Part shown: positions 1 to 7,198 of the stretch, one piece after another
Layout: each line of letters opens with the position of its first letter
Position numbering within the stretch: the first letter of the stretch is position 1
Source: Nitrososphaerota archaeon
GTDB lineage: Archaea; Thermoproteota; EX4484-205; JAAOZO01
DNA: 19,715 nucleotides
NCBI GenBank assembly: GCA_011605715.1
Contig: JAAOZO010000225.1
Span: forward strand, 1 to 19,715
Direction: 5' to 3'
Program-made: the position numbers and the translations under genes
The notes under the pieces: model-generated
Database searches by the model: none
The model's input: the letters and a program-made list of their open reading frames with translations, nothing else
Told to the model about the DNA's origin: nothing

Positions 1-332
1 TAGAGATGGGAAATGCACTAATAGAGAGCTTGTAAAGCCTCGTTTAATAATAAAAAGAAGAAAAGAAATTAGAAAGAATATAAATTTCCTAGTTTTGTTG
101 CCTAATTTCATACCAAAAATCTCCTAGAAGTATTGAAGCTTTAAATGAGGCCTTTTGCAATAAAATTTGCTAAATGTCTAGAATGTGAGTTGTACTTTCC
201 TATAAACAAAGTTGGCACGAAACAAAAGTCTATACTTGTTGGCTGATATCAACGATGTAAAAGACTCTTTTTCAAACGTATTTTTTAAGAAACTTTCTTG
301 CTTCACAATGGCTTTTAACTTTAGTTAAAAAG
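1..332. other. Gene-poor left edge, possible partial or small open frames
   Basis: No gene is recognised here. One plus-strand frame is open from the left edge (base 2) to a TAG at 125-127. It is rich in Lys and Arg and could be the last 41 codons of a gene that starts outside the window, but AT-rich spacer could give the same. A second small plus-strand frame at 145-246 (ATG to TGA, 33 residues) has a CxxC pair and lies about 65 nt downstream of a TATA-like stretch at 78-87. Neither has a recognisable family. The last 23 bases, 310-332, are the conserved 3' flank of the adjacent tRNA. Confidence 0.3.
310..332 (-). terminator. Downstream flank and T-run of tRNA-Arg(CCG)
   Basis: On the minus strand the tRNA's discriminator base is followed by C and then a run of five T, the usual archaeal intrinsic termination signal. 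This 23-nt flank matches the flank of the second tRNA-Arg (3014-3036) at 20 of 23 positions. It was therefore probably copied together with the tRNA gene. Confidence 0.55.
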
Positions 333-408
333 CGGGCCCGGTGGGATTTGAACCCACGATAACCAGCTCCGGAGGCTGGTGCCTTGATCCATACTAGGCC
401 ACGGGCCC
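333..408 (-). tRNA. tRNA-Arg (anticodon CCG)
   Basis: The reverse complement folds into a standard cloverleaf: a 7-bp acceptor stem (GGGCCCG with CGGGCCC), a D arm, a 5-bp anticodon stem CCAGC/GCTGG around the loop CTCCGGA, a 5-nt variable region, and a T arm GTGGG/CCCAC with loop TTCAAAT. Loop positions 34-36 read CCG, which decodes CGG (Arg). The discriminator is G, CCA is not encoded, and there is no intron. The 5' end lies 1 nt after the TAG stop of argS on the same strand, so the tRNA is probably co-transcribed with its own synthetase. It is identical to the tRNA at 3037-3112 except for base 34. Confidence 0.96.
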
Positions 409-409
409 A

Positions 410-2314
410 CTACATTTCTTGTAGAGCTGGAATTCCAAGCAAGTCTAAAACTTTTTCAAAAACTACTAAGAAAGATTCTAGGATTATGAGCCTATTGTTT
501 CTTATTTCTTCCTTTTCGTTAAGAATAGGACAGCTCTCATAAAACAAGTTGAACTTGTCTGCTAAATTTTTGGCGTACCTTGCTAGATACTTAGGTTCTA
601 AGTTGTTAATGGTCTCTCTGACATAGAAAGAGAATTTCGAAATTTCCTTTATCAATTCCATTTCTATCTCCTTTTCAACTAGTTTTTGGTTAATGCCTCC
701 TCTATCATACCTTCCTGCTTTTTCCATTATGCTGTGTGCTCTAGCATAAGTGTACTGAAGTCTAGGACCTGAGTCTCCATTTAGCTTTAACGCTTCATCC
801 ACGTCAAAAACAATTGTATTATTTAAGTCGGTCTTCAGCATAAAATATCTTACTGCTGCTACAGCTATTTCATTTCCTATACTTTCAAGTACATCTTCTC
901 TAATACTAGGGTTTCTCTTTTTACTTTCTATCCTTGCAACTTTTGCTAACTCGTTCAGTAAATCTTCAGCATTTACAACTAAACCTTTTCTCCCAGACAT
1001 ATGAACCATCTGACTGCTAGCGTATTCTTTCTTTCCAGAAATTTTGTATGCTGTCTCTCCACTTATTGCTACTATTCCATATAAGAATGGTCTATAGGCA
1101 TGTTTTGCTTTGTCTGTAATAAAGGAAAGCGCTGTTTTTACAACCTTCTGGGGGTATTCTTGTCTCATGTCTACTAAAGTTATTGCTAAGTCTGCATTGT
1201 TAACGTTCAGAACATTTGGTTCTCCTCTTTCTTCATCAGTAGTCCACAAAGTTTTGCCATTGGGCTGAGTTATAAACGGCCTGTACTTAAAATCCACTGG
1301 TGGCTTACTTATTTTCCAGAAAGCATAAGCAATATCTTTCCCAACATAAGTTATTGTTCCATCTGATCTAATTAAAACCTCATCAGGTTCTTCTAAATTT
1401 TTAAATTCTTCTTGATCGCTAAGCTTTAAGACAGTACAGTTTTCATTTTTTCCTTCTTTTGGGATGTATAACCTCCCCTTTTCATTAAGTTTCTTTAGCA
1501 CTGTATCTAACAAACCTGATTTTACAACATCACTTTCCCAATTTAGGAGATCAAAAAATGCTCCTATTCTCCAACATGTTCTCAGCTGATCTGTGACAAC
1601 TTTTTCTGAAAACCATCTTGCCAGTTGTGCAACTTCATTTTTCCCATCTTCAATCTTTTTTATAATTTCGTACTTCTTTTTTCTCAACTGTGGGTTGTTC
1701 TCAATTTTTTCATGAACTTCAGCATAAATCCTTCCTGAGTAGTAGTCGTATCTTTCTCCTACCGGTTCCTTTGGATATCCCAACTCCGTTATAGCCAATA
1801 TATTGTCTGATACCTGTGCTCCGCTATCATCAATGTAGTTTAGAACTATAGTCTCATATCCTACATATCTGAAAACTCTAGCCAGAGTATCTCCAAGAAC
1901 TGTGTTTCTAAGTATGCCCATATGAATCGGCTTATTCGGGTTTGAGTTTGTATGCTCTATTATGATCCTTCTGTTTTTGTTCTCTATAGCCGGAATTCCA
2001 TATTGGTGGCCTTTTTTTCGCACTTCTTCAATTACGTTAAAAAGATACTTATCGTTGAACTTAAAATTTATATAGCCGTTTTTGGCTTCAACTTCACTAA
2101 AGTCTAATTCTATTCTTGAGGAAATTTTTTCAGCTATGGCTGCTGGTTTTTCCTTAGAGGTCTTTGAAATGTCAAAGCAAACCCTGCTTGAAACGTCACC
2201 ATATGCCTTTACAGTAGGCTCTGAAACTTCAGGCTTGACTTGCTCATAACCTAGTTCTTTTATATTCTTCCTCAGTTCTTCTTCTATTTTCTCTATAGCC
2301 CACAAAAAAGACAA
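410..2314 (-). CDS. argS: Arginyl-tRNA synthetase (class I)
   Basis: Charges tRNA-Arg with arginine in the cytoplasm. The 634 residues match the family's usual length and architecture: an N-terminal tRNA-recognition domain (about 1-110), a Rossmann catalytic domain with the HIGH-equivalent HMGI at 131-134 followed by LRN, a KMSK-equivalent HMSGRKG at 438-444, and a C-terminal helical anticodon-binding domain (about 500-634). The start is TTG at 2314; an in-frame ATG at 2326 is cut off by a TAA two codons later, so it cannot be used. A TATA-like element at about 2342-2349 would place the transcript start only about 5 nt before the TTG, making the message nearly leaderless. The stop codon is 1 nt before tRNA-Arg(CCG), so processing at the tRNA 5' end would leave an intact reading frame. 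dcd lies 106 nt upstream on the same strand. Confidence 0.95.
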   Translation of the reverse strand: MSFLWAIEKIEEELRKNIKELGYEQVKPEVSEPTVKAYGDVSSRVCFDISKTSKEKPAAIAEKISSRIELDFSEVEAKNGYINFKFNDKYLFNVIEEVRKKGHQYGIPAIENKNRRIIIEHTNSNPNKPIHMGILRNTVLGDTLARVFRYVGYETIVLNYIDDSGAQVSDNILAITELGYPKEPVGERYDYYSGRIYAEVHEKIENNPQLRKKKYEIIKKIEDGKNEVAQLARWFSEKVVTDQLRTCWRIGAFFDLLNWESDVVKSGLLDTVLKKLNEKGRLYIPKEGKNENCTVLKLSDQEEFKNLEEPDEVLIRSDGTITYVGKDIAYAFWKISKPPVDFKYRPFITQPNGKTLWTTDEERGEPNVLNVNNADLAITLVDMRQEYPQKVVKTALSFITDKAKHAYRPFLYGIVAISGETAYKISGKKEYASSQMVHMSGRKGLVVNAEDLLNELAKVARIESKKRNPSIREDVLESIGNEIAVAAVRYFMLKTDLNNTIVFDVDEALKLNGDSGPRLQYTYARAHSIMEKAGRYDRGGINQKLVEKEIEMELIKEISKFSFYVRETINNLEPKYLARYAKNLADKFNLFYESCPILNEKEEIRNNRLIILESFLVVFEKVLDLLGIPALQEM

Positions 2315-2341
2315 TTCTTATTTCATTGTTCCTGAAGGTCC

Positions 2342-2349
2342 TTTTAAAA
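2342..2349 (-). promoter_or_regulatory. Probable TATA element of argS
   Basis: The minus strand has an A/T-only stretch (TTTTAAAA) centred about 31 nt upstream of the argS TTG. This is the spacing expected for an archaeal TATA box serving a nearly leaderless transcript. The call rests on position and composition only. Confidence 0.4.
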
Positions 2350-2420
2350 CATTTTTGGTTAATTTTTCGGAGGAAGATGAACTTGTTTTTGACTGAAATA
2401 CTCAAGCTAAGACTTAAGTT

Positions 2421-2954
2421 TTAAGTGTGTTTTTGCCCAATCTTTTCGTCTACTTTCCATACTTTATAAAGTCTGTCAAATTCACTTCCAAATGCCTTTT
2501 TTAAGTACGGAAGATAGCTCACTATCTCTTCTTTGCTCATGTATTGAAACTGGTATTCTCCTTCGTATGGTGCCGGTTCCCCTTTTCGCTCTATGAACTC
2601 AATATGCATAAACTGTTCTCCTTTTTCAATGACTATTGGTTTTCTAAAGTTGCTTAAGTTCACTATTTCAAGCACAAGCCTTCCTATAAAGCCACTATGT
2701 ACTTTCGCGGCGTTTAAAAAAGACAGCCCCATTCTTCCAAACTTGCTCTTTGCTGTTAAGTGTGCAACTATATTACTCGGTAGGAACACAATTTCATGAG
2801 AAATTACGTTTTGGTGTTCAAGATAATTCAACTCTATGGTCTTTTCTACCGTTAGGACGTAGGAATCTCCATCCAGTAATCGCTCATCGAAGGGATGAAT
2901 CATCCTGTACTCTTTTATCAACTTCATTATTTCGCTTTTTCCAAGTATGCTCAA
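2421..2954 (-). CDS. dcd: dCTP deaminase / dUTPase-family protein
   Basis: Probably deaminates dCTP to dUTP, possibly with dUTP hydrolysis as in some archaeal bifunctional members, supplying dUMP for dTTP synthesis. The 177 residues carry the trimeric dUTPase-superfamily signatures: an N-terminal MSILGKSEI segment followed by IHPFDERLLDGDSY, the SKFGRMG motif at 70-76 (family form SSLGRLG), the GFIGRLVLEIVN strand at 88-99 containing the expected catalytic Glu96, and a C-terminal PYEGEYQFQ segment matching the family's PYxGKYQ. The Asp usual in SYDL is Val33 here. The start is TTG, chosen because the N-terminus aligns with the family; the first internal Met (10) would remove conserved sequence. 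Deaminase versus dUTPase activity cannot be settled by reading alone. Confidence 0.87.
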   Translation of the reverse strand: MSILGKSEIMKLIKEYRMIHPFDERLLDGDSYVLTVEKTIELNYLEHQNVISHEIVFLPSNIVAHLTAKSKFGRMGLSFLNAAKVHSGFIGRLVLEIVNLSNFRKPIVIEKGEQFMHIEFIERKGEPAPYEGEYQFQYMSKEEIVSYLPYLKKAFGSEFDRLYKVWKVDEKIGQKHT

Positions 2955-2983
2955 GCTACTTCAAGCGATTTCAGCCTACAAAA

Positions 2984-2991
2984 AATATAAA
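2984..2991 (-). promoter_or_regulatory. Probable TATA element of dcd
   Basis: The minus strand reads TTTATATT, centred 33 nt upstream of the dcd TTG start. A transcript start about 26 nt downstream would leave a leader of only about 7 nt. It lies between dcd and the upstream tRNA-Arg, so dcd need not depend on the tRNA transcript. Confidence 0.5.
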
Positions 2992-3013
2992 AACTTTTTT
3001 ACTTAGCAAAGAT

Positions 3014-3036
3014 GGCTTTTAACTTAACTAAAAAAG
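3014..3036 (-). terminator. Downstream flank and T-run of tRNA-Arg(GCG)
   Basis: The tRNA is followed on the minus strand by C and six T, a likely archaeal terminator. The 23-nt segment matches 310-332 at 20 of 23 positions, showing that the tRNA duplication included its 3' flank. Confidence 0.55.
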
Positions 3037-3112
3037 CGGGCCCGGTGGGATTTGAACCCACGATAACCAGCTCCGCAGGCTGGTGCCTTGATCCATACTA
3101 GGCCACGGGCCC
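3037..3112 (-). tRNA. tRNA-Arg (anticodon GCG)
   Basis: Same cloverleaf as the tRNA at 333-408. The anticodon loop reads CTGCGGA, so the anticodon is GCG, decoding CGC and CGU (Arg). It has no intron and no encoded CCA. The sequences are identical at 75 of 76 positions; the only difference is base 34, the first anticodon base. The first 15 bases also encode the last four residues (GPVA) and the TAG stop of the Hjc-like gene upstream on the same strand, so the two genes overlap physically. Confidence 0.96.
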
Positions 3113-3454
3113 ACTACACTTTTCTTCTAGACTTTCGAGGAACTCCTCTAGCTTTATTCCATCTGAGACCTTTATTTTCTTTTTACTCTTTGTTACTTTA
3201 AGACCATAACGCCCAAAATCAACTACTAAAATTGTTCTTATGCCCTCTATTCTGTTTGGCACAGTTTCTTTTTGGTAAAGCACTTTCTTTGAGCTACTTT
3301 TTATTTGTACAAGTATCACTTTCTTTTTCTTTATACAAACTAAATCCACAGGACTAAAGCTTCCAGTTGACCTTACAACAAACCATCCCTTTTTCTCAAA
3401 CAAGTCCCTAACTTTGTACTCTGACTTTGTTCCCTTGGCTTTCGGGTTCTTCAT
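3098..3454 (-). CDS. Hjc-family Holliday junction resolvase-like nuclease, altered active site
   Basis: Resembles archaeal Hjc, the PD-(D/E)XK nuclease that resolves four-way DNA junctions. It has 118 residues, the family's normal size. KGTKSEYKVRDLFEKKGW is followed by VVRSTGS and VDLV, which align with Hjc segments and give Glu12 and Asp37 at expected catalytic positions. The third acidic position of the E-x-K motif is Gln50 (VQIKSS), with Lys52 kept. QxK occurs in active Mrr-like nucleases, so loss of activity is not certain. The ATG start overlaps the stop of the upstream GH3-like gene (ATGA), implying coupled translation. The 3' end runs 15 nt into tRNA-Arg(GCG), so the C-terminal GPVA is encoded by the tRNA's acceptor stem and start of the D arm. 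It could also be another small member of the same nuclease superfamily. Confidence 0.72.
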   Translation of the reverse strand: MKNPKAKGTKSEYKVRDLFEKKGWFVVRSTGSFSPVDLVCIKKKKVILVQIKSSSKKVLYQKETVPNRIEGIRTILVVDFGRYGLKVTKSKKKIKVSDGIKLEEFLESLEEKCSGPVA

Positions 3455-5001
3455 TGTAGCTTTCCTTCATTTATGATTTCTCTTAAACTCTTAGGTATTT
3501 TTCCAGTTGGCTTAAGTTTCCCAACGACAACTTCTAGTGCTGACTTTATTGAATAAAAGTCTGGACTGTAGGTAACGACATATGTACGTGGCCTTCGTAC
3601 AAACACAACATCGTATGGGTCACCAACAGAAATTAACAAGCTCTTCTCATTTTGTCCAATTATCTCATCAATTTCTCTTCTTTCTTTCATTTTATTGAAC
3701 AAATTCTGTGAAAAAATAACAACTGTAGCAGCCTTTCTTGTCTTTGTTGCTACCAGAGGGATGTTTTCTTCGTTTGTTAAGAAAACATTTGCTTTTTTAA
3801 ATCCAAACTCTTCAATTAAACTAAGAATAAGTTCATAAACTTCTGCATCTGCGAAAACTAAAACTATAATGTTCTGAGCTAGTGGCTTAAGAGGTAGTAA
3901 TCCATCATCAAATACTAACCCAACTGATTTTTTAGTTATTTTTTCAACTTCATCTCTGTGTTTTTTGCATCCAATTACCTGAAGAGTCGGTTTTCGAAAG
4001 TACCTCAAGTAGTTTGTCTTCTTCTTGATCACTTTACTAAAAGCTTTCTTTACTCTTTTAGCTAAGATGGAATTTTTCTTTGCCTCTTTTACAATAGCCT
4101 CTCTAAGCTTGTATAGTTTCTCAAACTTTCCATCAATCACTAAGATGTCGTTTCCCACTTCTACAGCTTCTATAGCTATATCTTCAAAGTCTTGTTTTTC
4201 TATGGTTCTACTTTCCAACAACTCTGCTACCAATAAACCTTGGTAGCTTAAACCGTTTGTCAAAATCTCTTTTACAATTTCTTTAGAAAGGAACGCCGGT
4301 ACTCTCTTTTGTCTCTTACCTATTATCGTAGCACTTGACATCATGATCCCATCGACTTTGCTTAAAGTTATCCCTTTTAACATAGGTAGCTCATGTTTTA
4401 TGTCTTCAATATCCATCTCAAGTTCATTGTTCTTGTTTTCTTTTGCCAAAAAATAACCCGGAAAGTATTTAGCAACACTAATTATGCCTCCATTTCTTAA
4501 TCCTCGAATGTACTTAAAAACAAACTGTTCCACATTCTTAGGGTCATCCCAAAAATTTCTACTTCTACTTAGCTTACAGTTTCTTAGACTTGCAGGCTCA
4601 ATTACTGGAGAAAAATTCATATTTATTCCTATAGCTCTAAGTTCAAGCGCAGTTATATAGGCAACAGTATACGCAAAATTTGTTAGTCCCGTTGCTCCAA
4701 TGGCCATTGCGCTCGGAATTGGTGTAGCTTCCCGCGGTAAAGCAAAAATCTCTCCTCCTTCATGCTCTACGGCAAAAAATGGCGTAGTTTTTTTAGAACT
4801 TTGAACAATTCTTTCTAGTTCATCACATAGCTCCTTTCCAGCTTTCATGTTATTTATGTTAGAAAGTAAAAATCCCCCAGGTGCTATATCCTCTATTATT
4901 TTTTTCTCTCTATCTGTCAGGTTGTCAATGTTAATTTTAACTATGAACAACTCACTCACTTGTTGTTCTAAACTAAAGTCTTGTAAGTTTTTAATGCTCA
5001 T
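3451..5001 (-). CDS. Glycoside hydrolase family 3 (NagZ-like) protein, degenerate active site
   Basis: 516 residues with GH3 layout: a TIM-barrel domain (about 1-335) followed by an alpha/beta domain (about 350-516). Family landmarks are present but altered. FFAVEHEGGE (75-84) matches the AVDQEGGR sugar-binding motif with Asp to Glu and Arg to Glu. SRNFWDDP (147-154) stands for RSFGxDP. KYFPGY (178-183) stands for KHFPGH, with both His replaced by Tyr, and the following GxTxxDSH segment carrying the usual general acid-base His is missing. GLLVAELLESRTI (255-267) stands for GVVVSDDLEMKAI, putting Glu260 where the nucleophile Asp should be. The fold is clear, but classical beta-N-acetylglucosaminidase activity looks unlikely. 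No signal peptide is visible. It is divergent from the amidotransferase-like gene at 5282 and translationally coupled to the Hjc-like gene. Confidence 0.78.
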   Translation of the reverse strand: MSIKNLQDFSLEQQVSELFIVKINIDNLTDREKKIIEDIAPGGFLLSNINNMKAGKELCDELERIVQSSKKTTPFFAVEHEGGEIFALPREATPIPSAMAIGATGLTNFAYTVAYITALELRAIGINMNFSPVIEPASLRNCKLSRSRNFWDDPKNVEQFVFKYIRGLRNGGIISVAKYFPGYFLAKENKNNELEMDIEDIKHELPMLKGITLSKVDGIMMSSATIIGKRQKRVPAFLSKEIVKEILTNGLSYQGLLVAELLESRTIEKQDFEDIAIEAVEVGNDILVIDGKFEKLYKLREAIVKEAKKNSILAKRVKKAFSKVIKKKTNYLRYFRKPTLQVIGCKKHRDEVEKITKKSVGLVFDDGLLPLKPLAQNIIVLVFADAEVYELILSLIEEFGFKKANVFLTNEENIPLVATKTRKAATVVIFSQNLFNKMKERREIDEIIGQNEKSLLISVGDPYDVVFVRRPRTYVVTYSPDFYSIKSALEVVVGKLKPTGKIPKSLREIINEGKLQ

Positions 5002-5048
5002 CTCATAACTACTTTGTTAACACTACCAACATTTTTAAGTTTTTAAGT

Positions 5049-5056
5049 TTTTATAC
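5049..5056 (-). promoter_or_regulatory. Probable TATA element of the GH3-like gene
   Basis: The minus strand reads GTATAAAA, centred about 51 nt upstream of the ATG at 5001. This predicts a transcript start near 5026 and a 25-nt leader. It lies in the 280-nt region shared with the divergent gene at 5282. Confidence 0.45.
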
Positions 5057-5281
5057 GCTCTAGTTGAGATTTTAGTTAAGTCGTATACTCTATTTTAAGT
5101 CCTATTCATAAAACTGTTAGGATGATTATTCTTGGCTCATGCTGAGAGTTTAATTTTTCATTGCCTTAATTAACTGTATCACTTTTTAGTTGAACATTTT
5201 CTTAGGATTGTAACTCTTTGGAGGCTTGTAAGTGTTTTGTTTCGTTAAATCTTGAGTACTCACAAGTAATAAGGTTAATTA

Positions 5282-7036
5282 ATGGGTGCACTTAACACTA
5301 GAGTAGCATTGATTATAATCGGTTTCAAATCTTCTGCTGATACGTACGCAAAAAAGATTGCAGTATTCTATTCTAACCTTCTTCAAGCTCTAGGATTTCG
5401 CGTCTTTGTTCCACTTAAAGCAAAAAGAAAGCCTTTACTTCCTAGGGGCAGCATTTTAATCGATGATAACAATAATTCTTCTGTTTATGAACTACTAAAG
5501 AACGTGCTCGAAAAGTATGGGTTAACTGTTAAAAAAATCGAAGTCTCTTCTGAAAGCGGTTTAAGTAAAGTTTCATTTCCATTGGTTGGTATTTTGTCTG
5601 GATATGGCGTTAGTTTAAATTCTTTAATTAATCTATCTTTAACGTTAGACTCTCTCGGTTTTTATAAAAAAATTTTTTTAACAACAGACACTCTAAGGGA
5701 AAACTTGGCAAAAATAGATGTTCTAATAATTCCTGGAGGAGATCATACGAAGATTGCTGCAGAACTTGGAGAAGAAAACGCGAAACTTATCTATGATTTT
5801 GTGAAATCGGGAGGAACCTTAATTGGCATTTGCGCTGGCTCATTCTTACAGCTAAAACCAGATTCAAGTGAAATTTCGCCAAACGATGATACCTACATTC
5901 TTACTAGAAACATGCTAGGACAGATTAAGGCAAAAATATTTAACGACTCTTTAAAGAACAACTTCATAGGCTGGTCTTATAAAGTTTATCGCGACAATGG
6001 CTTAAGAACTTATCCAATAATGGGTCCAGTGTTATGCAATGCTAAAAAAACAAGTAGTTCTTTTCTAGTTGGATTACCAAAAAAATTTGAGCTCTGGCAA
6101 GAAGGCCCAATTGTTAGCGTTTCTGATGATTCTGAGGTGGTTATTAAGGGTGCTGTTCCTAAGAAAAATAAGAGGCTTGGAATAAAGTTAAAAGGCAACA
6201 TTAAACTCTCAAACTTTGATTTACTGGTTTCAAAAACAATAGAACTTGGCAAATACGTGTTTGTCTCTGCTCACTTAGAAGATCCTCGTTTTCCCGCAGG
6301 TCAAATTTTGTTGGCAAATATCCTTTGGAACTCTCCAAAAAAAGTTTCCGAAGTTGGTCAAAACTCTTCAGAAAAGTTTTCCGAGTTTTCCCCCCAAGTT
6401 GCTCACAAAAAAATAGAAAACACGAGGTACCTTATTAACTCTATGCTCAATCTGAACAGAATACTCACAAATATGCTTCCATATGTTGAAGTAAATCTCC
6501 CAGAATATATGTCCTACGAGGTTTTAGATCTGTCCTCTTCTCTTAGAAGAGTAAGCTTGATCCTTAAGAAGTTAATCAAAATCGATCAAAAGATCATAGT
6601 AGAAGAGGAAAGACATAAAAAAATCATGGAGTCGATAAGAAGACTTGATCCTTCTCTTAGAGATAGTAGCGACGAATTTATTTTGGGCTTAATACATAAA
6701 GTAAGCAACGATAGGTCTCATTACATGAATTACAGCGAGAGAGCGATTTCGGCTTTAACGTTGCTTACTTCAAAACTTGAGAAAGAACTGTCTGAGGTTT
6801 TACTTAACTTTCTAAAGGAAGTTTCATACCTTGACTACGAAAAACTTAAACTTGCTATAACTGCTTCTTATGGAGGTTTTTGTTTAATGCTTCCTTGGTA
6901 TGATAGTGTACCAAGAGTTAAGAAGGTTAGCGAACAAAGTTTTCCTGGCATTTTCCCTCCAGTCCTAAGTATTTACGGAGAAGCCAAAGAATTGCTAAAT
7001 ACTTCGAAGCTCATTAGAAATTTGTCAGTAGCCTAA
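5282..7036 (+). CDS. Class I glutamine amidotransferase-like (BPL_N type) protein with a helical C-terminal extension
   Basis: 584 residues. The amidotransferase-like core starts around residue 99 (LVGILSGYGVS), continues through DVLIIPGGD (146-154) and reaches the nucleophile elbow GICAGS with Cys184. WQEGP (272-276) resembles the glycine-rich segment of the biotin-protein-ligase N-terminal family (BPL_N). HLE (331-333) supplies a His/Glu pair, so a Cys184-His331-Glu333 triad looks complete. Residues 1-98 form an extra N-terminal alpha/beta segment. Residues about 370-584 are mostly charged helices that I do not recognise. No biotin-ligase catalytic domain is present. The substrate is unknown; amide hydrolysis or a protease-like role are both possible. 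It starts at ATG and is divergent from the GH3-like gene, with the GNAT gene 162 nt downstream. Confidence 0.7.
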   Translation: MGALNTRVALIIIGFKSSADTYAKKIAVFYSNLLQALGFRVFVPLKAKRKPLLPRGSILIDDNNNSSVYELLKNVLEKYGLTVKKIEVSSESGLSKVSFPLVGILSGYGVSLNSLINLSLTLDSLGFYKKIFLTTDTLRENLAKIDVLIIPGGDHTKIAAELGEENAKLIYDFVKSGGTLIGICAGSFLQLKPDSSEISPNDDTYILTRNMLGQIKAKIFNDSLKNNFIGWSYKVYRDNGLRTYPIMGPVLCNAKKTSSSFLVGLPKKFELWQEGPIVSVSDDSEVVIKGAVPKKNKRLGIKLKGNIKLSNFDLLVSKTIELGKYVFVSAHLEDPRFPAGQILLANILWNSPKKVSEVGQNSSEKFSEFSPQVAHKKIENTRYLINSMLNLNRILTNMLPYVEVNLPEYMSYEVLDLSSSLRRVSLILKKLIKIDQKIIVEEERHKKIMESIRRLDPSLRDSSDEFILGLIHKVSNDRSHYMNYSERAISALTLLTSKLEKELSEVLLNFLKEVSYLDYEKLKLAITASYGGFCLMLPWYDSVPRVKKVSEQSFPGIFPPVLSIYGEAKELLNTSKLIRNLSVA

Positions 7037-7153
7037 TTCTTAAAGTTAAGAGAAATACCTTGCTATAAGCGCTTATGGGAATTAAAACTCAGGATCTTGC
7101 TAAAGTAAAATTAGTTTATAGATTATAATGTAGTGTTTCCTTTGTAAGAAAAC

Positions 7154-7163
7154 TTTTATAAAT
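7154..7163 (+). promoter_or_regulatory. TATA element and SD of the GNAT gene
   Basis: TTTTATAAAT lies about 40 nt upstream of the ATG at 7199, with A-rich BRE-like sequence before it. A GGAG Shine-Dalgarno sequence at 7185-7188 is 10 nt before the start. Together they support a separate promoter with a short leader. Confidence 0.55.
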
Positions 7164-7198
7164 TTAGCCATAATCACATAAGTAGGAGTAAGTAAAAG

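Noticed and set aside
2374..2395. Possible box C/D small RNA: AAGATGA followed 12 nt later by CTGA, between dcd and argS on the plus strand.
   Set aside because: Box C has a mismatch and no second C'/D pair follows. The spacing alone is not enough.
5118..5145. C-like ATGATTA and D-like CTGA in the intergenic region before 5282.
   Set aside because: The C box lacks the GA needed for a kink-turn, and no C'/D' pair is present.
7065..7076. 12-bp palindrome ATAAGCGCTTAT between the amidotransferase-like and GNAT genes.
   Set aside because: It has no loop for an RNA hairpin, is about 80 bp upstream of the GNAT TATA element, and has no second copy nearby. It is likely chance.
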